DNA of 64,000 nt from the NCBI GenBank assembly GCA_009783025.1, contig WRHY01000002.1:1-64000 (forward strand), written 5' to 3'. Both the position numbers and the translations under genes were made by a program. The notes beneath the pieces were generated by a model. The model was not told the origin of the DNA. It was given only the letters and a program-made list of their open reading frames with translations, and made no database searches. Positions 34,584-43,267 of this stretch are shown piece after piece. The number at the start of each line of letters is the position of its first letter. Position 1 is the stretch's first letter. The DNA comes from Desulfovibrionaceae bacterium (GTDB taxonomy: Bacteria > Desulfobacterota > Desulfovibrionia > Desulfovibrionales > Desulfovibrionaceae).

Positions 34584-35516
34584 GTGATTGAAAGAAAAGC
34601 ACTGATTTTCAACATCCAGAAATACAATATGTATGACGGCCCCGGCATCAGAACGCTGGTGTTCTTCAAGGGCTGTCCCCTGCGTTGCCAATGGTGTTCG
34701 AATCCCGAGGGACAATCGCGGCAGTTTCAGGTGTTGTACAAAAGGGAGCAGTGCGTGCTCTGCGGGGCCTGCGTTCCGGTTTGCCCGGTGGGCATCCATA
34801 GGCTTGCACCGGGCGGGCGAAGCCATGTGATGGACAGAAACCTGGAATGCGTGGGCTGCCGTAAATGCGAGCAGACCTGTTCCGCCGGGGCTTTGGCCGT
34901 GACCGGCGAATTCAAGACCATTTCGGAGATCATGCAGATCATTGAAGAGGACAAGCCCTTTTATGAGACTTCCGGCGGCGGCGTGACGCTTGGCGGCGGC
35001 GAGGCGCTGATGCAGCCCGAAGCGGCGGCCAATCTGCTTATGGCTTGCAAGCAGCAGAGCATTGGCACGGCTATTGAAACCTGCGGCTACGTAAGGCCCG
35101 AGATCGTGGCCAAGGTGGCCGGGAGCGTCGATCTCTTTCTCTATGACCTGAAGCATATGGATTCGGATCGCCACTACGAACTGACCGGCGTGCGTAACGA
35201 GACCATCCTGGGCAACCTTAAACAGCTTCTGGAAAGCAGGCATACCGTAAAAATACGCGTACCTGTTTTGAAAGGCGTGAACGACGGGAACAGTGAACTT
35301 GATCAACTGGTCCGGTTTCTGAAACCTTATTCGGAACACAAGAATTTCAAGGGGATAGACCTGCTGCCTTACCACAAAATGGGAGTGCACAAGTACAGCC
35401 AGTTGGACAGGGAGTACCCTATCAAAGGCGAACCCGGACTGAGCGAGGCGGATCTGGAGCGCATCGAGAGCCGTATCCGGCAGCATGGCATTCCGGTTTC
35501 CGTGATCAGGCACTGA
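34584..35516 (+). CDS. cutD: CutC-activating radical-SAM enzyme
   Basis: Generates the glycyl radical on CutC using SAM and a [4Fe-4S] cluster. The 310-residue chain starts VIERKALIFNIQKYNMYDGPGIRTLVFFKGC, with the radical-SAM motif CPLRCQWC (CX3CX2C). An inserted ferredoxin-like domain carries two more cysteine sets, CVLCGACVPVCP and CVGCRKCEQTC. The glycine-rich SAM loop SGGGVTLGGGEALMQ follows. The start is the GTG at 34584 just after the cutC stop; the long upstream in-frame extension lies inside cutC and is not real. Oxygen-sensitive, anaerobic enzyme. Confidence 0.96.
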   Translation: MIERKALIFNIQKYNMYDGPGIRTLVFFKGCPLRCQWCSNPEGQSRQFQVLYKREQCVLCGACVPVCPVGIHRLAPGGRSHVMDRNLECVGCRKCEQTCSAGALAVTGEFKTISEIMQIIEEDKPFYETSGGGVTLGGGEALMQPEAAANLLMACKQQSIGTAIETCGYVRPEIVAKVAGSVDLFLYDLKHMDSDRHYELTGVRNETILGNLKQLLESRHTVKIRVPVLKGVNDGNSELDQLVRFLKPYSEHKNFKGIDLLPYHKMGVHKYSQLDREYPIKGEPGLSEADLERIESRIRQHGIPVSVIRH

Positions 35517-35582
35517 GCGCGACCTAAGGTTATTTGATTTTGTAATGGCATTTTATGCTAGAAGACTGAGAAGGAGAACGTT

Positions 35583-35867
<285 letters not shown>

Positions 35868-35907
35868 GGTCAGGAAGAATTGTGGGAAAAAATAAGGAAC
35901 TGTTGTT

Positions 35908-36735
35908 ATGGACGCTGCCGCTGTTGACCGCCGGATAGGCGCGCTTGAGGCCTGTATTGAGAACACCGTTCCGGTGAGCCCTGACGAGCCTCTGCATGTC
36001 GGGGTGGATCTCGGCACCGCCTATATCGTGGTGGTGGTTCTGAACGGCAAAAAAGAGCCCGTGGCCTGCGCCATGGAATTCGCCCAGGTGATCAAGGATG
36101 GTCTGGTTGTGGATTACGCCGGGACCGTTCGTATCGTGAGCAGGCTGACCGCCGGTCTGGAGGAGCGCCTCGGGCGGAAGCTTACCCATGCGGCCATTGC
36201 CGTTCCACCGGGCACCGGGGAAAAGGATTGCGGCACCCATCGCTATGTGGTTGAGGCGGCCGGGATGGAAGTGACCGACATTCTTGACGAGCCCACGGCA
36301 GCCAATGCCGTGCTTGGAATTGACAGCGGCGTTATTGTGGATATTGGCGGCGGCACCACCGGCCTGTCCATTCTGGAAAAAGGAAACGTGGTTTACGTGG
36401 CCGATGAACCCACTGGCGGCAGGCATCTTTCCCTGGTGCTTGCGGGGAGTTACCGCATTTCCTTTGAAGAGGCCGAGGAGTTGAAAAAACAGCCCGGACG
36501 TCACAGGGAGATTCTGCCCGTAGTGAGTCCGGTCATTGAAAAAATGTCCTCCATTATCAACAAACATATTATGGGCAGGCATGTTTCCGCCATTTACCTG
36601 GTGGGCGGCACCTGTTGCCTGGCAGGGATGGAAAAGGTGGTCGGAAGAGAAACGGGCGTACCGGTGTTCAAGCCGGCCAACCCTTTTCTGGTGACGCCCC
36701 TGGGCATAGCCCTCAACTGTGGCGCGCGGAAGTGA
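35908..36735 (+). CDS. eutJ: EutJ-like actin/Hsp70-fold protein
   Basis: A 275-residue ATPase-fold protein of the EutJ family found in ethanolamine, propanediol and glycyl-radical microcompartment operons, where it is thought to act as a chaperone for encapsulated enzymes. The actin/Hsp70 phosphate loops are visible: HVGVDLGTAYIVVVVLNG, VDIGGGTTGLSILEKG, and an adenosine-binding YLVGGTCCLAGME. Residues 1-28 are a charged extension (RIGALEACIENTV). Four bases separate its stop from the next BMC gene, so the two are probably coupled. Confidence 0.9.
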   Translation: MDAAAVDRRIGALEACIENTVPVSPDEPLHVGVDLGTAYIVVVVLNGKKEPVACAMEFAQVIKDGLVVDYAGTVRIVSRLTAGLEERLGRKLTHAAIAVPPGTGEKDCGTHRYVVEAAGMEVTDILDEPTAANAVLGIDSGVIVDIGGGTTGLSILEKGNVVYVADEPTGGRHLSLVLAGSYRISFEEAEELKKQPGRHREILPVVSPVIEKMSSIINKHIMGRHVSAIYLVGGTCCLAGMEKVVGRETGVPVFKPANPFLVTPLGIALNCGARK

Positions 36736-36738
36736 TGT

Positions 36739-37290
36739 ATGGATGCCGTGGATACCTTGGGCGTGGTGGAAAGCAGAAGCATCGCCGCGGGCGCCATACT
36801 GGCGGACGGCATGGTCAAGGCCGCGCAGGTGGAGCTTGTGCGCGCCGCCACCGTATGCTCGGGCCGCTATCTGATTCTTGTTTCCGGCGATCGCCAGGCC
36901 GTGGGCACGGCGGTTGCCTTTGCTCAAGATTCAGGGCGTCCCCTGGCCGGAGGCTTTGTTATTTCCAATGTTGCGCCGCAACTTATCGCTGCCCTGAAAA
37001 AGGGAGAACCGGCCGGACCGGGAGAAGCCATCGGCGTTGTGGAGTGCCGTACCGTGGCTTCCGGCCTGAGCGCCGCTGACAAGGCGCTCAAGCGGGCTTT
37101 TGTGCGTTTGTGCCGTCTGGTCACTGGGCAGGGGATTCTCGGAAAGTCCTATTTCGTGCTCAGCGGGGATGTGGCTTCGGTCGAGCAGGCCTGTGCGGCG
37201 GCAAAAGAGTCACTGGGGCGCGATTGTATCGAAACGGCAGTGATGCCCCGGCCTGATGCGGCGGTGGTCAGGGCGTTAACCAGGACGTGA
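36739..37290 (+). CDS. Divergent tandem BMC shell protein
   Basis: A 183-residue protein with two BMC domains, both diverged: VDTLGVVESRSIAAGAILADGMVKAAQVEL (about 3-85), and AIGVVECRTVASGLSAADKALKRAFVRLCRLVTGQGILGKSYFVLSGDVASVEQA (about 97-175). It resembles the PduT/EutL-adjacent class in size. Pore-loop residues differ strongly from those of the first tandem protein; cysteines at CSGRY and CRTVAS might contribute a metal site but are not in the PduT arrangement. The start is four bases after eutJ. Likely a minor shell component with a distinct pore. Confidence 0.88.
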   Translation: MDAVDTLGVVESRSIAAGAILADGMVKAAQVELVRAATVCSGRYLILVSGDRQAVGTAVAFAQDSGRPLAGGFVISNVAPQLIAALKKGEPAGPGEAIGVVECRTVASGLSAADKALKRAFVRLCRLVTGQGILGKSYFVLSGDVASVEQACAAAKESLGRDCIETAVMPRPDAAVVRALTRT

Positions 37291-37298
37291 GGTGGAAG

Positions 37299-37670
37299 AT
37301 GCAAAAACAGCTTGTACAGGTCAGCAACCTGGATGATTTCGTCTGCCGGGCGGAATCCAGGATATACGTCAACGGCAGTACCATGATTTTGACCTCGGGG
37401 GCGAAAGACGAGCTCTCCAGGCGGAAGATTGCCGTTGTTTACGGCTCTTGTCCGGCAGCGGCAACATGTACGCTGCATGGACAGGCGGCTGCGGGCGCGC
37501 TTTTTGCCTGCGTCAGCGGCGCGTGCCAGGAAGGCGGCGCCGAAGCGGGCTTTGAGACGCTTCTGTTCGGCCTGGCCGCAATGTTGAAAAAAGAATACGG
37601 GGTTACGGACCCCGAACAGTTGAAGGCGCTCAGCCTGCATGCTGTGAACATTATCAAGTCTAATATCTGA
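37299..37670 (+). CDS. Small protein of unknown function in the shell-gene cluster
   Basis: A 123-residue soluble protein I cannot assign. The N-terminal part reads [31 protein letters not shown]; a similar 'ILTPGAKDxLxxRxI' phrase occurs near the N-termini of some microcompartment-associated enzymes such as adenosyltransferases, but the catalytic part is absent. The middle is cysteine-rich ([22 protein letters not shown]), and the C-terminal half is a helix pair ending [10 protein letters not shown]. It lies between two shell genes. The ATG at 37299 follows GAGGTGG; a GTG at 37287 overlapping the preceding stop is an alternative. Possibly an adaptor or assembly factor. Confidence 0.75.
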   Translation: MQKQLVQVSNLDDFVCRAESRIYVNGSTMILTSGAKDELSRRKIAVVYGSCPAAATCTLHGQAAAGALFACVSGACQEGGAEAGFETLLFGLAAMLKKEYGVTDPEQLKALSLHAVNIIKSNI

Positions 37671-37690
37671 ACCAAAAGGAGAACTTTGTC

Positions 37691-37975
37691 ATGATGAGCG
37701 CACTGGGCATGATTGAAACCAAAGGTCTTGTGGGAGCCATTGAAGCGGCGGACGCCATGGTCAAGGCCGCCAACGTCGAACTGGTGGGCCGCGAGCAGAT
37801 CGGCGGCGGCCTGGTGACCGTGATGGTCCGGGGCGATGTGGCCGCGGTGAAAGCCGCCACGGATGCCGGAGCGGTCGCTGCTGAACGCGTGGGGCACCTG
37901 GTGAGCGCGCATGTGATTCCTCGTCCGCACAGTGAAGTGGAGATGATTTTGCCAAAACGCGCGGACGGCAAGTAA
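37691..37975 (+). CDS. Hexameric microcompartment shell protein (BMC-H), copy 2
   Basis: A 94-residue BMC-H protein nearly identical to the product at 35583 ([58 protein letters not shown]). Differences are concentrated near residues 75-94 ([31 protein letters not shown]). Two tandem ATG codons at 37691 and 37694 are both possible starts behind AAAGGAGAAC. The pair points to a duplication inside the operon, kept for shell mixing or dosage. Confidence 0.95.
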   Translation: MMSALGMIETKGLVGAIEAADAMVKAANVELVGREQIGGGLVTVMVRGDVAAVKAATDAGAVAAERVGHLVSAHVIPRPHSEVEMILPKRADGK

Positions 37976-37992
37976 GCAACGGAAGGTGGGAC

Positions 37993-38352
37993 ATGACCAA
38001 GATGGACAACGAGCCGAAGCAGCGAGTTATCCAGGAATATGTGCCTGGCAAACAGGTGACTCTGGCCCATATTATCGCCAGTCCCCAGAAAGGCATTTAC
38101 ATGAAGCTCGGCCTGGATAACGAGGGGGGCGACGCCATCGGCATTCTGACCATCACTCCCAGCGAGGGGGTTATTATCGCGGCGGACATTGCCACCAAAG
38201 CCGCTGCCGTGGAAATCGGCTTTCTTGATCGTTTCGGGGGGTCGCTTCTACTGCTGGGAGATGTTGCCAGTGTGGAAGCGGCCTTGCAGGGCGTGATCGC
38301 CTATTTTGACGAGGTGCTGCACTACGCGTCCGTGGATATGACTCGGTCCTGA
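37993..38352 (+). CDS. eutS: EutS/PduU-type circularly permuted shell protein
   Basis: A 119-residue BMC protein of the circularly permuted class: residues about 8-30 ([22 protein letters not shown]) form the N-terminal beta-barrel segment typical of EutS/PduU, and [50 protein letters not shown] is the permuted core. These hexamers are often bent and placed at facet edges. It is the last gene of the plus-strand unit and lies 17 bases after the second BMC-H gene. No strong terminator was found before the convergent glycosyltransferase 10 bases away. Confidence 0.93.
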   Translation: MTKMDNEPKQRVIQEYVPGKQVTLAHIIASPQKGIYMKLGLDNEGGDAIGILTITPSEGVIIAADIATKAAAVEIGFLDRFGGSLLLLGDVASVEAALQGVIAYFDEVLHYASVDMTRS

Positions 38353-38362
38353 GGCGAACGCT

Positions 38363-39346
38363 TCATTCCCCGCAGCCGTAGCCGCCTGAGTTCATGATAT
38401 CCTTTAATTCCAGGATAAAATCATGGCTGAAAATATAATCAGGATTGGGTGCGCCCAGTTCCTTCACCCGTTCGTTGATTTTTTGCGCGCACAGGTCGAG
38501 AAGGGCTTTATAATCCGCAAAGGCTTCGTTTTCCTCAAGCCGGACCTCATACTTTGAAGAGACATCCGCCACGATGTATTTTCTGACCGGTTTCCAGGTC
38601 CGTATACACAGGTTGTATAAGGCCTGATTGACCATGAACAGGCCGAAGTCCCCTTTGCTGTCGGTAAGGGCCAGTTTTTGCTCCGTAAGTTTATCAAACC
38701 CCCTGGCTGTATATGTTGACGCCAAATCGCTGCCAAGATCTATCAAAAGATTGTCCGAACAATAGTAGTACTGCTTGAACCCCACAAAGTTCATTCGCAG
38801 CCCGTAGTCTCCATCCTCGGCTCCATAGAGCCCGTAATCTTCACTCCAGAAACCGAGGATGTCGGAAACCTGTTTGGGGATGAATATGGCCTGTCCGGCG
38901 AGTGTGCTCGCGCAAAGGCCGAGAACGCCGTCTTGGGTGTGTAGCGCGCCCGGATTATGCAGGAGCATTTGCCGCGCCGCGCCGCCCAGTGTGGAAAAAG
39001 GGTCTCCATGTGACCACAGCTTGAATATTTTGCTGAAAAAATTCCGATCCTTTATCACAATATCGTTGTCCAGCTTCATGTACACCGGAGCATCCGTCAT
39101 TTCCCAGCCTATATTGGCCGCGCAGGAGATGCCCATATTCTTTTCCAACAGGAAGAGTTTGTCGATGACTCCCCCTTCCTTGAATTCAATCAGCTTTTTA
39201 ACGAGGTCGGCATCGCTGCCGTTGTCGACAACAGTGACCGTAAAGGGGATGTCTTGCGAACATTTCCGCAAGGCTAAAAGAGCGGCTTGCGTCAACTCGT
39301 ACCGGTTGAACACGGGCATGGTTATGTTGAGCACGGGAGTGGGCAT
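38363..39346 (-). CDS. Family 2-like glycosyltransferase
   Basis: A 327-residue GT-A-fold protein beginning NITMPVFNRYELTQAALLALRKCSQDIPFTVTVVDNGSDADLVKKLIEF, with the metal-binding DND in VYMKLDNDIVIKDRNFF. It lacks membrane segments. The C-terminal 150 residues carry YYCSDNLLIDLGSDLAS and end in a helical domain. No other polysaccharide genes are adjacent; it faces the choline operon convergently. Substrate and acceptor unknown. Confidence 0.8.
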   Translation of the reverse strand: MPTPVLNITMPVFNRYELTQAALLALRKCSQDIPFTVTVVDNGSDADLVKKLIEFKEGGVIDKLFLLEKNMGISCAANIGWEMTDAPVYMKLDNDIVIKDRNFFSKIFKLWSHGDPFSTLGGAARQMLLHNPGALHTQDGVLGLCASTLAGQAIFIPKQVSDILGFWSEDYGLYGAEDGDYGLRMNFVGFKQYYYCSDNLLIDLGSDLASTYTARGFDKLTEQKLALTDSKGDFGLFMVNQALYNLCIRTWKPVRKYIVADVSSKYEVRLEENEAFADYKALLDLCAQKINERVKELGAPNPDYIFSHDFILELKDIMNSGGYGCGE

Positions 39347-39364
39347 GGGACTACACCAAAAGCT

Positions 39365-41080
39365 CTAGCTTTCTATCCCCAGCTTTTTCACGCTGGACCA
39401 ACCGCCGGGCACGCTCCGGACATCGTTCTTGCGTCCTTTGTGAGCAAGGTTGAGTTGGGCTTCAGAAGAGCGCAGGCCGGTATTGCAGATCAGCACGACA
39501 GGCTTGTCAGCGGGCACTTCGCTCAGGCGTCCGGCAATCTCGTCCTGGGGTATGTTCAGCAGACGGCCGCCGAACTTGGCGACCATGTGTTCGGCATCCC
39601 GGTTCACGCGCGTGTCAATGAAACAGACATCGTTACTGTCCCGGTCAGCCCAGAGCGCTTCAAACTCTTCCAGGGTGACGGGAATGTTGCGGCCTTCCAG
39701 TATATTTTCGGCCACGTTTCCGGCCACGTTGATAATATCCATGGCCGCCGCGAATGGAGGCGAATACAGGACTTCCAGGTTTGACACATCAGCCGCAACG
39801 GCCTTTCTGGCGAGCAGCGGCGCAAGGGCGTTGATACGTGCGGCCAAGGCGTCGCCATTGGCGTTCATGCCCTGGATGCCGAGCACCCGGCGGCTGGAGC
39901 GTTCCACCACCAGTTCGAGCACCATCAAGCTTTTATCCGGATAGAAGTGGGCACGGTCGATCTGTTCCACATGAGCCACGATAGCGTCATAGCCTTCGCG
40001 CCGCGCGGATTCAATGGTCAGACCGGCGCCCGCCGCGTTCTGGTTGAAGAGCTTGATGCCCCAGGAGCCCACTGCGCCGGGAAAGACGGCATCGCCCCCG
40101 GCCAGGTTGGTGCCGATGACCCGCCCCTGGCGGTTGGCCATGGACCCCAGCGGGAACCAGCCCGGCTTGCCGGTAACCTGGTTGGTGATGCTGACGCAGT
40201 CGCCCCCGGCATAAATATCCGGATCAGAGGTACGCATGCGATCATCCACGATGATCAGGCCGCGTTCCGTACAGGCAATGCCCGCGGCCTTGGCGATTTC
40301 GCTGTTCGGCCGCACTCCGGCGGCCATCACCACAAGGTCGGCGGGCAGTTCGCGTTTGTCCGTGATTACCTTGGTCACCCGCCCGTTGTGGCCTTCAAAG
40401 CGCAGCACCTTTTCCTGGCTGTACACAGTGACGCCATTGTCCTCCAGGTCCCTGGCCGCCATACGGGCTAGGGCGGGCGAGAGAAAACCGGGCAGAATAT
40501 GCTCGGCAAGTTCCACCACTGCCGTGGGAATGCCCCACATATCGCCGAGGGCCACGGCTATTTCCAGGCCGATAAAGCCGCCGCCGATGACAACGGCATT
40601 GTTGACCTGACCGCCGGACACGGCGTTACGGATGGCCTCGGCCTCGTCTAGATTGGTGGCCGGGCCGATACCGGCAAGCTCCACGCCCGGAATGGGCGGG
40701 CAATGGGCCGAACTGCCCATGCCCAAAACCAGCTTGTCATAGCGCAGAGAGGAAACCGCGCCAGTTCTCAGGTCTTCCACGCGCACGGTTTTCGCGGTCC
40801 GGTCAATGGCGGTTGCCCGGGTCTGGGAGAGGACAGTGATGCCGCCCTTGTGGGTTTTGAAAAACTCGGCATCGCGCACCGTGCCGTAGGGCGTGGTTTG
40901 CAAGTCCTCGATCCGGTTCACCTCGCCGGAAACAAAATAAGGAATGCCACATCCGCCATAAGAGATACGCGGAGCCTGATCAATGAGGATAACCTCGGCG
41001 TCCGGCATGAGGCGTTTACAACGGCTTGCCGCTTTGGGGCCAAGGGCCACCGCGCCGATAACGACAACTCGCAAAGACAT
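39365..41080 (-). CDS. CoA-disulfide reductase/NADH oxidase-type flavoprotein with C-terminal rhodanese domain
   Basis: A 571-residue fusion. Residues 1-450 form a pyridine nucleotide-disulfide oxidoreductase: FAD fold VVVIGAVALGPKAA, single redox-active cysteine in YGGCGIPYF (Cys44), NADH-binding VVIGGGFIGLEIAVAL, and FAD site DPDIYAGGDCV. The C-terminal domain, about 470-571, is a rhodanese with catalytic cysteine in LICNTGLRSSEA. Such CoADR-rhodanese fusions reduce CoA disulfides, persulfides or polysulfides with NAD(P)H, fitting a sulfur-metabolising anaerobe. The start at 41080 (MSLRVV) is placed where the FAD fold begins, with GAGGTTCCC upstream. Confidence 0.88.
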   Translation of the reverse strand: MSLRVVVIGAVALGPKAASRCKRLMPDAEVILIDQAPRISYGGCGIPYFVSGEVNRIEDLQTTPYGTVRDAEFFKTHKGGITVLSQTRATAIDRTAKTVRVEDLRTGAVSSLRYDKLVLGMGSSAHCPPIPGVELAGIGPATNLDEAEAIRNAVSGGQVNNAVVIGGGFIGLEIAVALGDMWGIPTAVVELAEHILPGFLSPALARMAARDLEDNGVTVYSQEKVLRFEGHNGRVTKVITDKRELPADLVVMAAGVRPNSEIAKAAGIACTERGLIIVDDRMRTSDPDIYAGGDCVSITNQVTGKPGWFPLGSMANRQGRVIGTNLAGGDAVFPGAVGSWGIKLFNQNAAGAGLTIESARREGYDAIVAHVEQIDRAHFYPDKSLMVLELVVERSSRRVLGIQGMNANGDALAARINALAPLLARKAVAADVSNLEVLYSPPFAAAMDIINVAGNVAENILEGRNIPVTLEEFEALWADRDSNDVCFIDTRVNRDAEHMVAKFGGRLLNIPQDEIAGRLSEVPADKPVVLICNTGLRSSEAQLNLAHKGRKNDVRSVPGGWSSVKKLGIES

Positions 41081-41157
41081 GGGAACCTCTCTTGGATAAA
41101 ACATGAGACCTGAGGCCGACAGTGGCGGGAAGTATATATTATATCGCTACTGAAAGT

Positions 41158-42309
41158 TTAGGACTTTTTGGAGGGGGTTGCAAGCGCGATGGTGTCTGGT
41201 TTGTCCGTGAAAAAGGCTTGCGAAAAGCCGCTGAGGTAGCCGTTGGCAAAGGCTGCCGCATCCATGCTGTTTTTACCTGCGGGCCGTAGACTGGTAAAGG
41301 CATAGCAGCCTGTGCCGCAGGCGATCAGCAGGGCATTGTCAACCAGTCCCAAAATATGCGCTGTTCGATCCTGGGCTTGGGGGAGCGCTGAGGCGCAGGC
41401 TTCCCGCATCTTCCCGGTCAGGGGAAATTGTCCGGGGGCGGGGTGCACGGCCAGAGGTTCCCGGCCGTCGCGGTGCAGATACATGACAGCGCCGGGCCAG
41501 GGCGTGAGGCCTCTGATTTGGGCATGCAGTTTTTCCGGGGGCAGGGAAAAGTCCAGTACACTTTCTTCTTTGCGCAGTTTGGCGGCATGGGTGGCTCTGG
41601 CTTCCTCCTGGGCAATGGCGGGCAAAGCCCCGGCCCGGAGCCGCTCCAGGGCCCGCAACAGCAAGTCGGCTCCTTCATGGGACAGTTCATCATGCAAGGT
41701 GGCGGAAGTGTCGTTGATATCAATGCCCACGGCCCGCTGCATGAGCATGGGGCCGGTATCCAGTCCCGCTTCCATGCGCATGATGGTCACCCCGGTCACG
41801 GACTCGCCTTCCATGATCGCCCGCTGAATCGGGGCGGCCCCGCGATATTTGGGCAAAAGCGAGGCATGCACGTTTATTGGCATAAGCCGGGGAATATCCA
41901 GCACGCGCTGGGGCAGAATCAACCCGTATGCGGCCACGATAAGCACATCCGGCTGCAAAGCGGCCAGTTCATGATAAGCGGCGTCGCCGTCCGGGTCGGA
42001 CTTGAAATTTAGAGGCTGGAAAACAGGCAGCCCGTGTTCCAGGGCCAGCGCCTTGACTGGAGGCGGGGTCAACTTTTGGCCGCGCCCGGCAGGGCGGTCG
42101 GGCTGGGTATAGACCGCGAGCAGTTGCACCTGCGGGCTGTTCAACAGGGCTTTAAGGATTACAGCGGCAAAGTCCGGGGTTCCCATGAACACGGCTCGCA
42201 GGGGCGGGTGCAAGGCCGCGGCTTTGCCGGCCCGCGCCTGAACGGATGTGGCCGGAGCGGCCGCATCGCCGGTTGCGGCTGCGGGACATGAAACGGGTTT
42301 TCCGTCCAT
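41158..42309 (-). CDS. fmt: Methionyl-tRNA formyltransferase
   Basis: Formylates initiator Met-tRNA with 10-formyl-THF. The family core begins at LRAVFMGTPDFAAVILKAL (about residue 37); before it lies an alanine-rich extension of ~35 residues that is not conserved and may mean a later start. Catalytic residues appear in MPINVHASLLPKYRGAAPIQRAI (Asn, His) and TGVTIMRMEAGLDTGPML (Asp). The ATG at 42309 overlaps the def stop by one base (TAATG), a typical coupled arrangement and the reason for choosing it. At 383 residues it is somewhat long for the family (about 315). Confidence 0.93.
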   Translation of the reverse strand: MDGKPVSCPAAATGDAAAPATSVQARAGKAAALHPPLRAVFMGTPDFAAVILKALLNSPQVQLLAVYTQPDRPAGRGQKLTPPPVKALALEHGLPVFQPLNFKSDPDGDAAYHELAALQPDVLIVAAYGLILPQRVLDIPRLMPINVHASLLPKYRGAAPIQRAIMEGESVTGVTIMRMEAGLDTGPMLMQRAVGIDINDTSATLHDELSHEGADLLLRALERLRAGALPAIAQEEARATHAAKLRKEESVLDFSLPPEKLHAQIRGLTPWPGAVMYLHRDGREPLAVHPAPGQFPLTGKMREACASALPQAQDRTAHILGLVDNALLIACGTGCYAFTSLRPAGKNSMDAAAFANGYLSGFSQAFFTDKPDTIALATPSKKS

Positions 42310-42806
42310 TACTTGCCCTTTTTCTTGATTTTGCGGTCGAACATTTCCCGCTTCAGGCGACTGATATGATCGATGAACAAAATGCCGTCCAGGTGATCGC
42401 ATTCATGCTGCGCGCAGATGGCGAGCAGATCCTCAGCGTCAAAGGATACCGGGTTGCCGTCCAGATCCGTGGCTTCCACATGGGCCTGGCCGGAGCGACA
42501 GACCGTGGAGCGGTAATCCGTGACCGACAGGCAGCCTTCTTCGGAGTCGATCTCAGGGCCGGAAAGCTTGAGCACCGGGTTGACGAGAACACGCAGGTCC
42601 TCGCGTTTTTCAGGGCCGGAAACGTCCATGACCACAAGGCGGATGGCTGCGCCGACTTGCGGAGCGGCAAGGCCGATGCCGTCACGGGCGTACATGGTTT
42701 CCACCATGTCTTCGGCCAGTTTACGAATCTCGGGCGTGATTTCCTGTATTGGCTGGGATATGCGGGCAAGGCGCGGATCCGGGTATTGCAGAACGGGCAG
42801 AATCAT
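42309..42806 (-). CDS. def: Peptide deformylase
   Basis: Removes the N-formyl group from nascent proteins. A 165-residue metalloenzyme: motif 1 GIGLAAPQVG, motif 2 EEGCLSV with the metal-ligand cysteine, and motif 3 QHECDHLDGILF (HExxH). The ATG at 42806 (MILPVLQYPDPRL) is preferred to 42836, since peptide deformylases begin here and AAGGGA precedes it. First gene of a def-fmt pair. The promoter must lie in the structured region upstream, where repeat B1 begins 40 bases away. Confidence 0.96.
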   Translation of the reverse strand: MILPVLQYPDPRLARISQPIQEITPEIRKLAEDMVETMYARDGIGLAAPQVGAAIRLVVMDVSGPEKREDLRVLVNPVLKLSGPEIDSEEGCLSVTDYRSTVCRSGQAHVEATDLDGNPVSFDAEDLLAICAQHECDHLDGILFIDHISRLKREMFDRKIKKKGK

Positions 42807-42845
42807 AGGTTCCCTTTGAGGCGGCAGGGGTGGCATGGAAACAGG

Positions 42846-42972
42846 GGTAGTGCCTCGGTTTGTCGTGATACTTCGTCAGGCTTCGTTTTTTGCTCCGGTC
42901 GAGTACCATAAGAGTACACTCCCATCACAAAAAACTCGCCTTCCTCGTCTGACGCCAAACTGAGGCGCTACC
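42846..42972. repeat. Palindromic intergenic element B1
   Basis: 127 bases. The ends GGTAGTGCCTCGGTTTG and CAAACTGAGGCGCTACC pair with G-U/T tolerance. The left arm includes ATACTTCGTCAGGC, the right arm CGCCTTCCTCGTCTGACG. The apex is core 1 (GTCGAGTACCATAAGAGTAC), the same apex as in family A. Confidence 0.85.
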
Positions 42973-43100
42973 GAAACAGGTGCTACGAGTTTATTTTGTG
43001 GCGCAAAAGAGTCGCGGCCTGAAAAGAGAATAAGCAAAATCTGAAAAAAGGGAAGGGGAGACAGAGGGTTGCAGGCGGGTTTTACCTGAAGTAAGGTTCT

Positions 43101-43257
43101 AAAAAGAAAAAAGCCTTTGGAGGGGGACCAAAGGCTTTTTCGTGAAGGGGGACTTCACAGGTCCGGCAAAAGAGGGGGACCGGACAAAGGGGACTTGCTG
43201 ACGCAACCTGGGGGGAGGTTGTGGCTCGAATGAGGGGGACATCGGCCAAGTCAGTTG
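43101..43257 (-). ncRNA. Candidate small RNA with repeated UCCCCCU hairpin loops
   Basis: Read on the minus strand, five successive hairpins expose C-rich loops: CGAUG-UCCCCCU-CAUUCG, CAACCU-CCCCCC-AGGUUG, GUCCGG-(UCCCCCUCUUUUG)-CCGGAC, GUGAAG-UCCCC-CUUCAC and AAGCCUUUGG-UCCCCCU-CCAAAGGCUU. The last is followed by UUUUUUCUUUUU, a strong intrinsic terminator. A sixth UCCCC lies in a linker. The 5' CUGACUUG can pair with CAAGUC/GUCAG in the middle, closing the structure. A near-consensus sigma-54 promoter would start the RNA near 43257. Loops complementary to Shine-Dalgarno sequences suggest a translation-repressing sRNA. The opposite strand would display GGGGGA loops (CsrA-like), but it lacks a visible promoter and a comparable terminator. 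Confidence 0.6.
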
Positions 43258-43267
43258 ATACTTTATA

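Noticed and set aside
36739..37290. Frameshifted or broken shell gene
   Set aside because: The frame is intact over both domains and tightly spaced with neighbours; divergence is not decay.
43110..43240. CRISPR-like array, because GGGGGA repeats at short intervals
   Set aside because: The shared unit is only 6-8 bases, spacing is irregular, and each copy sits in its own hairpin loop; no cas genes are present.
43111..43256. Plus-strand CsrA-sequestering RNA (GGGGGA loops)
   Set aside because: Kept only as an alternative: no plus-strand promoter seen, the T-run on that side is short (five T), and the sigma-54 promoter and long T-run support the minus strand.
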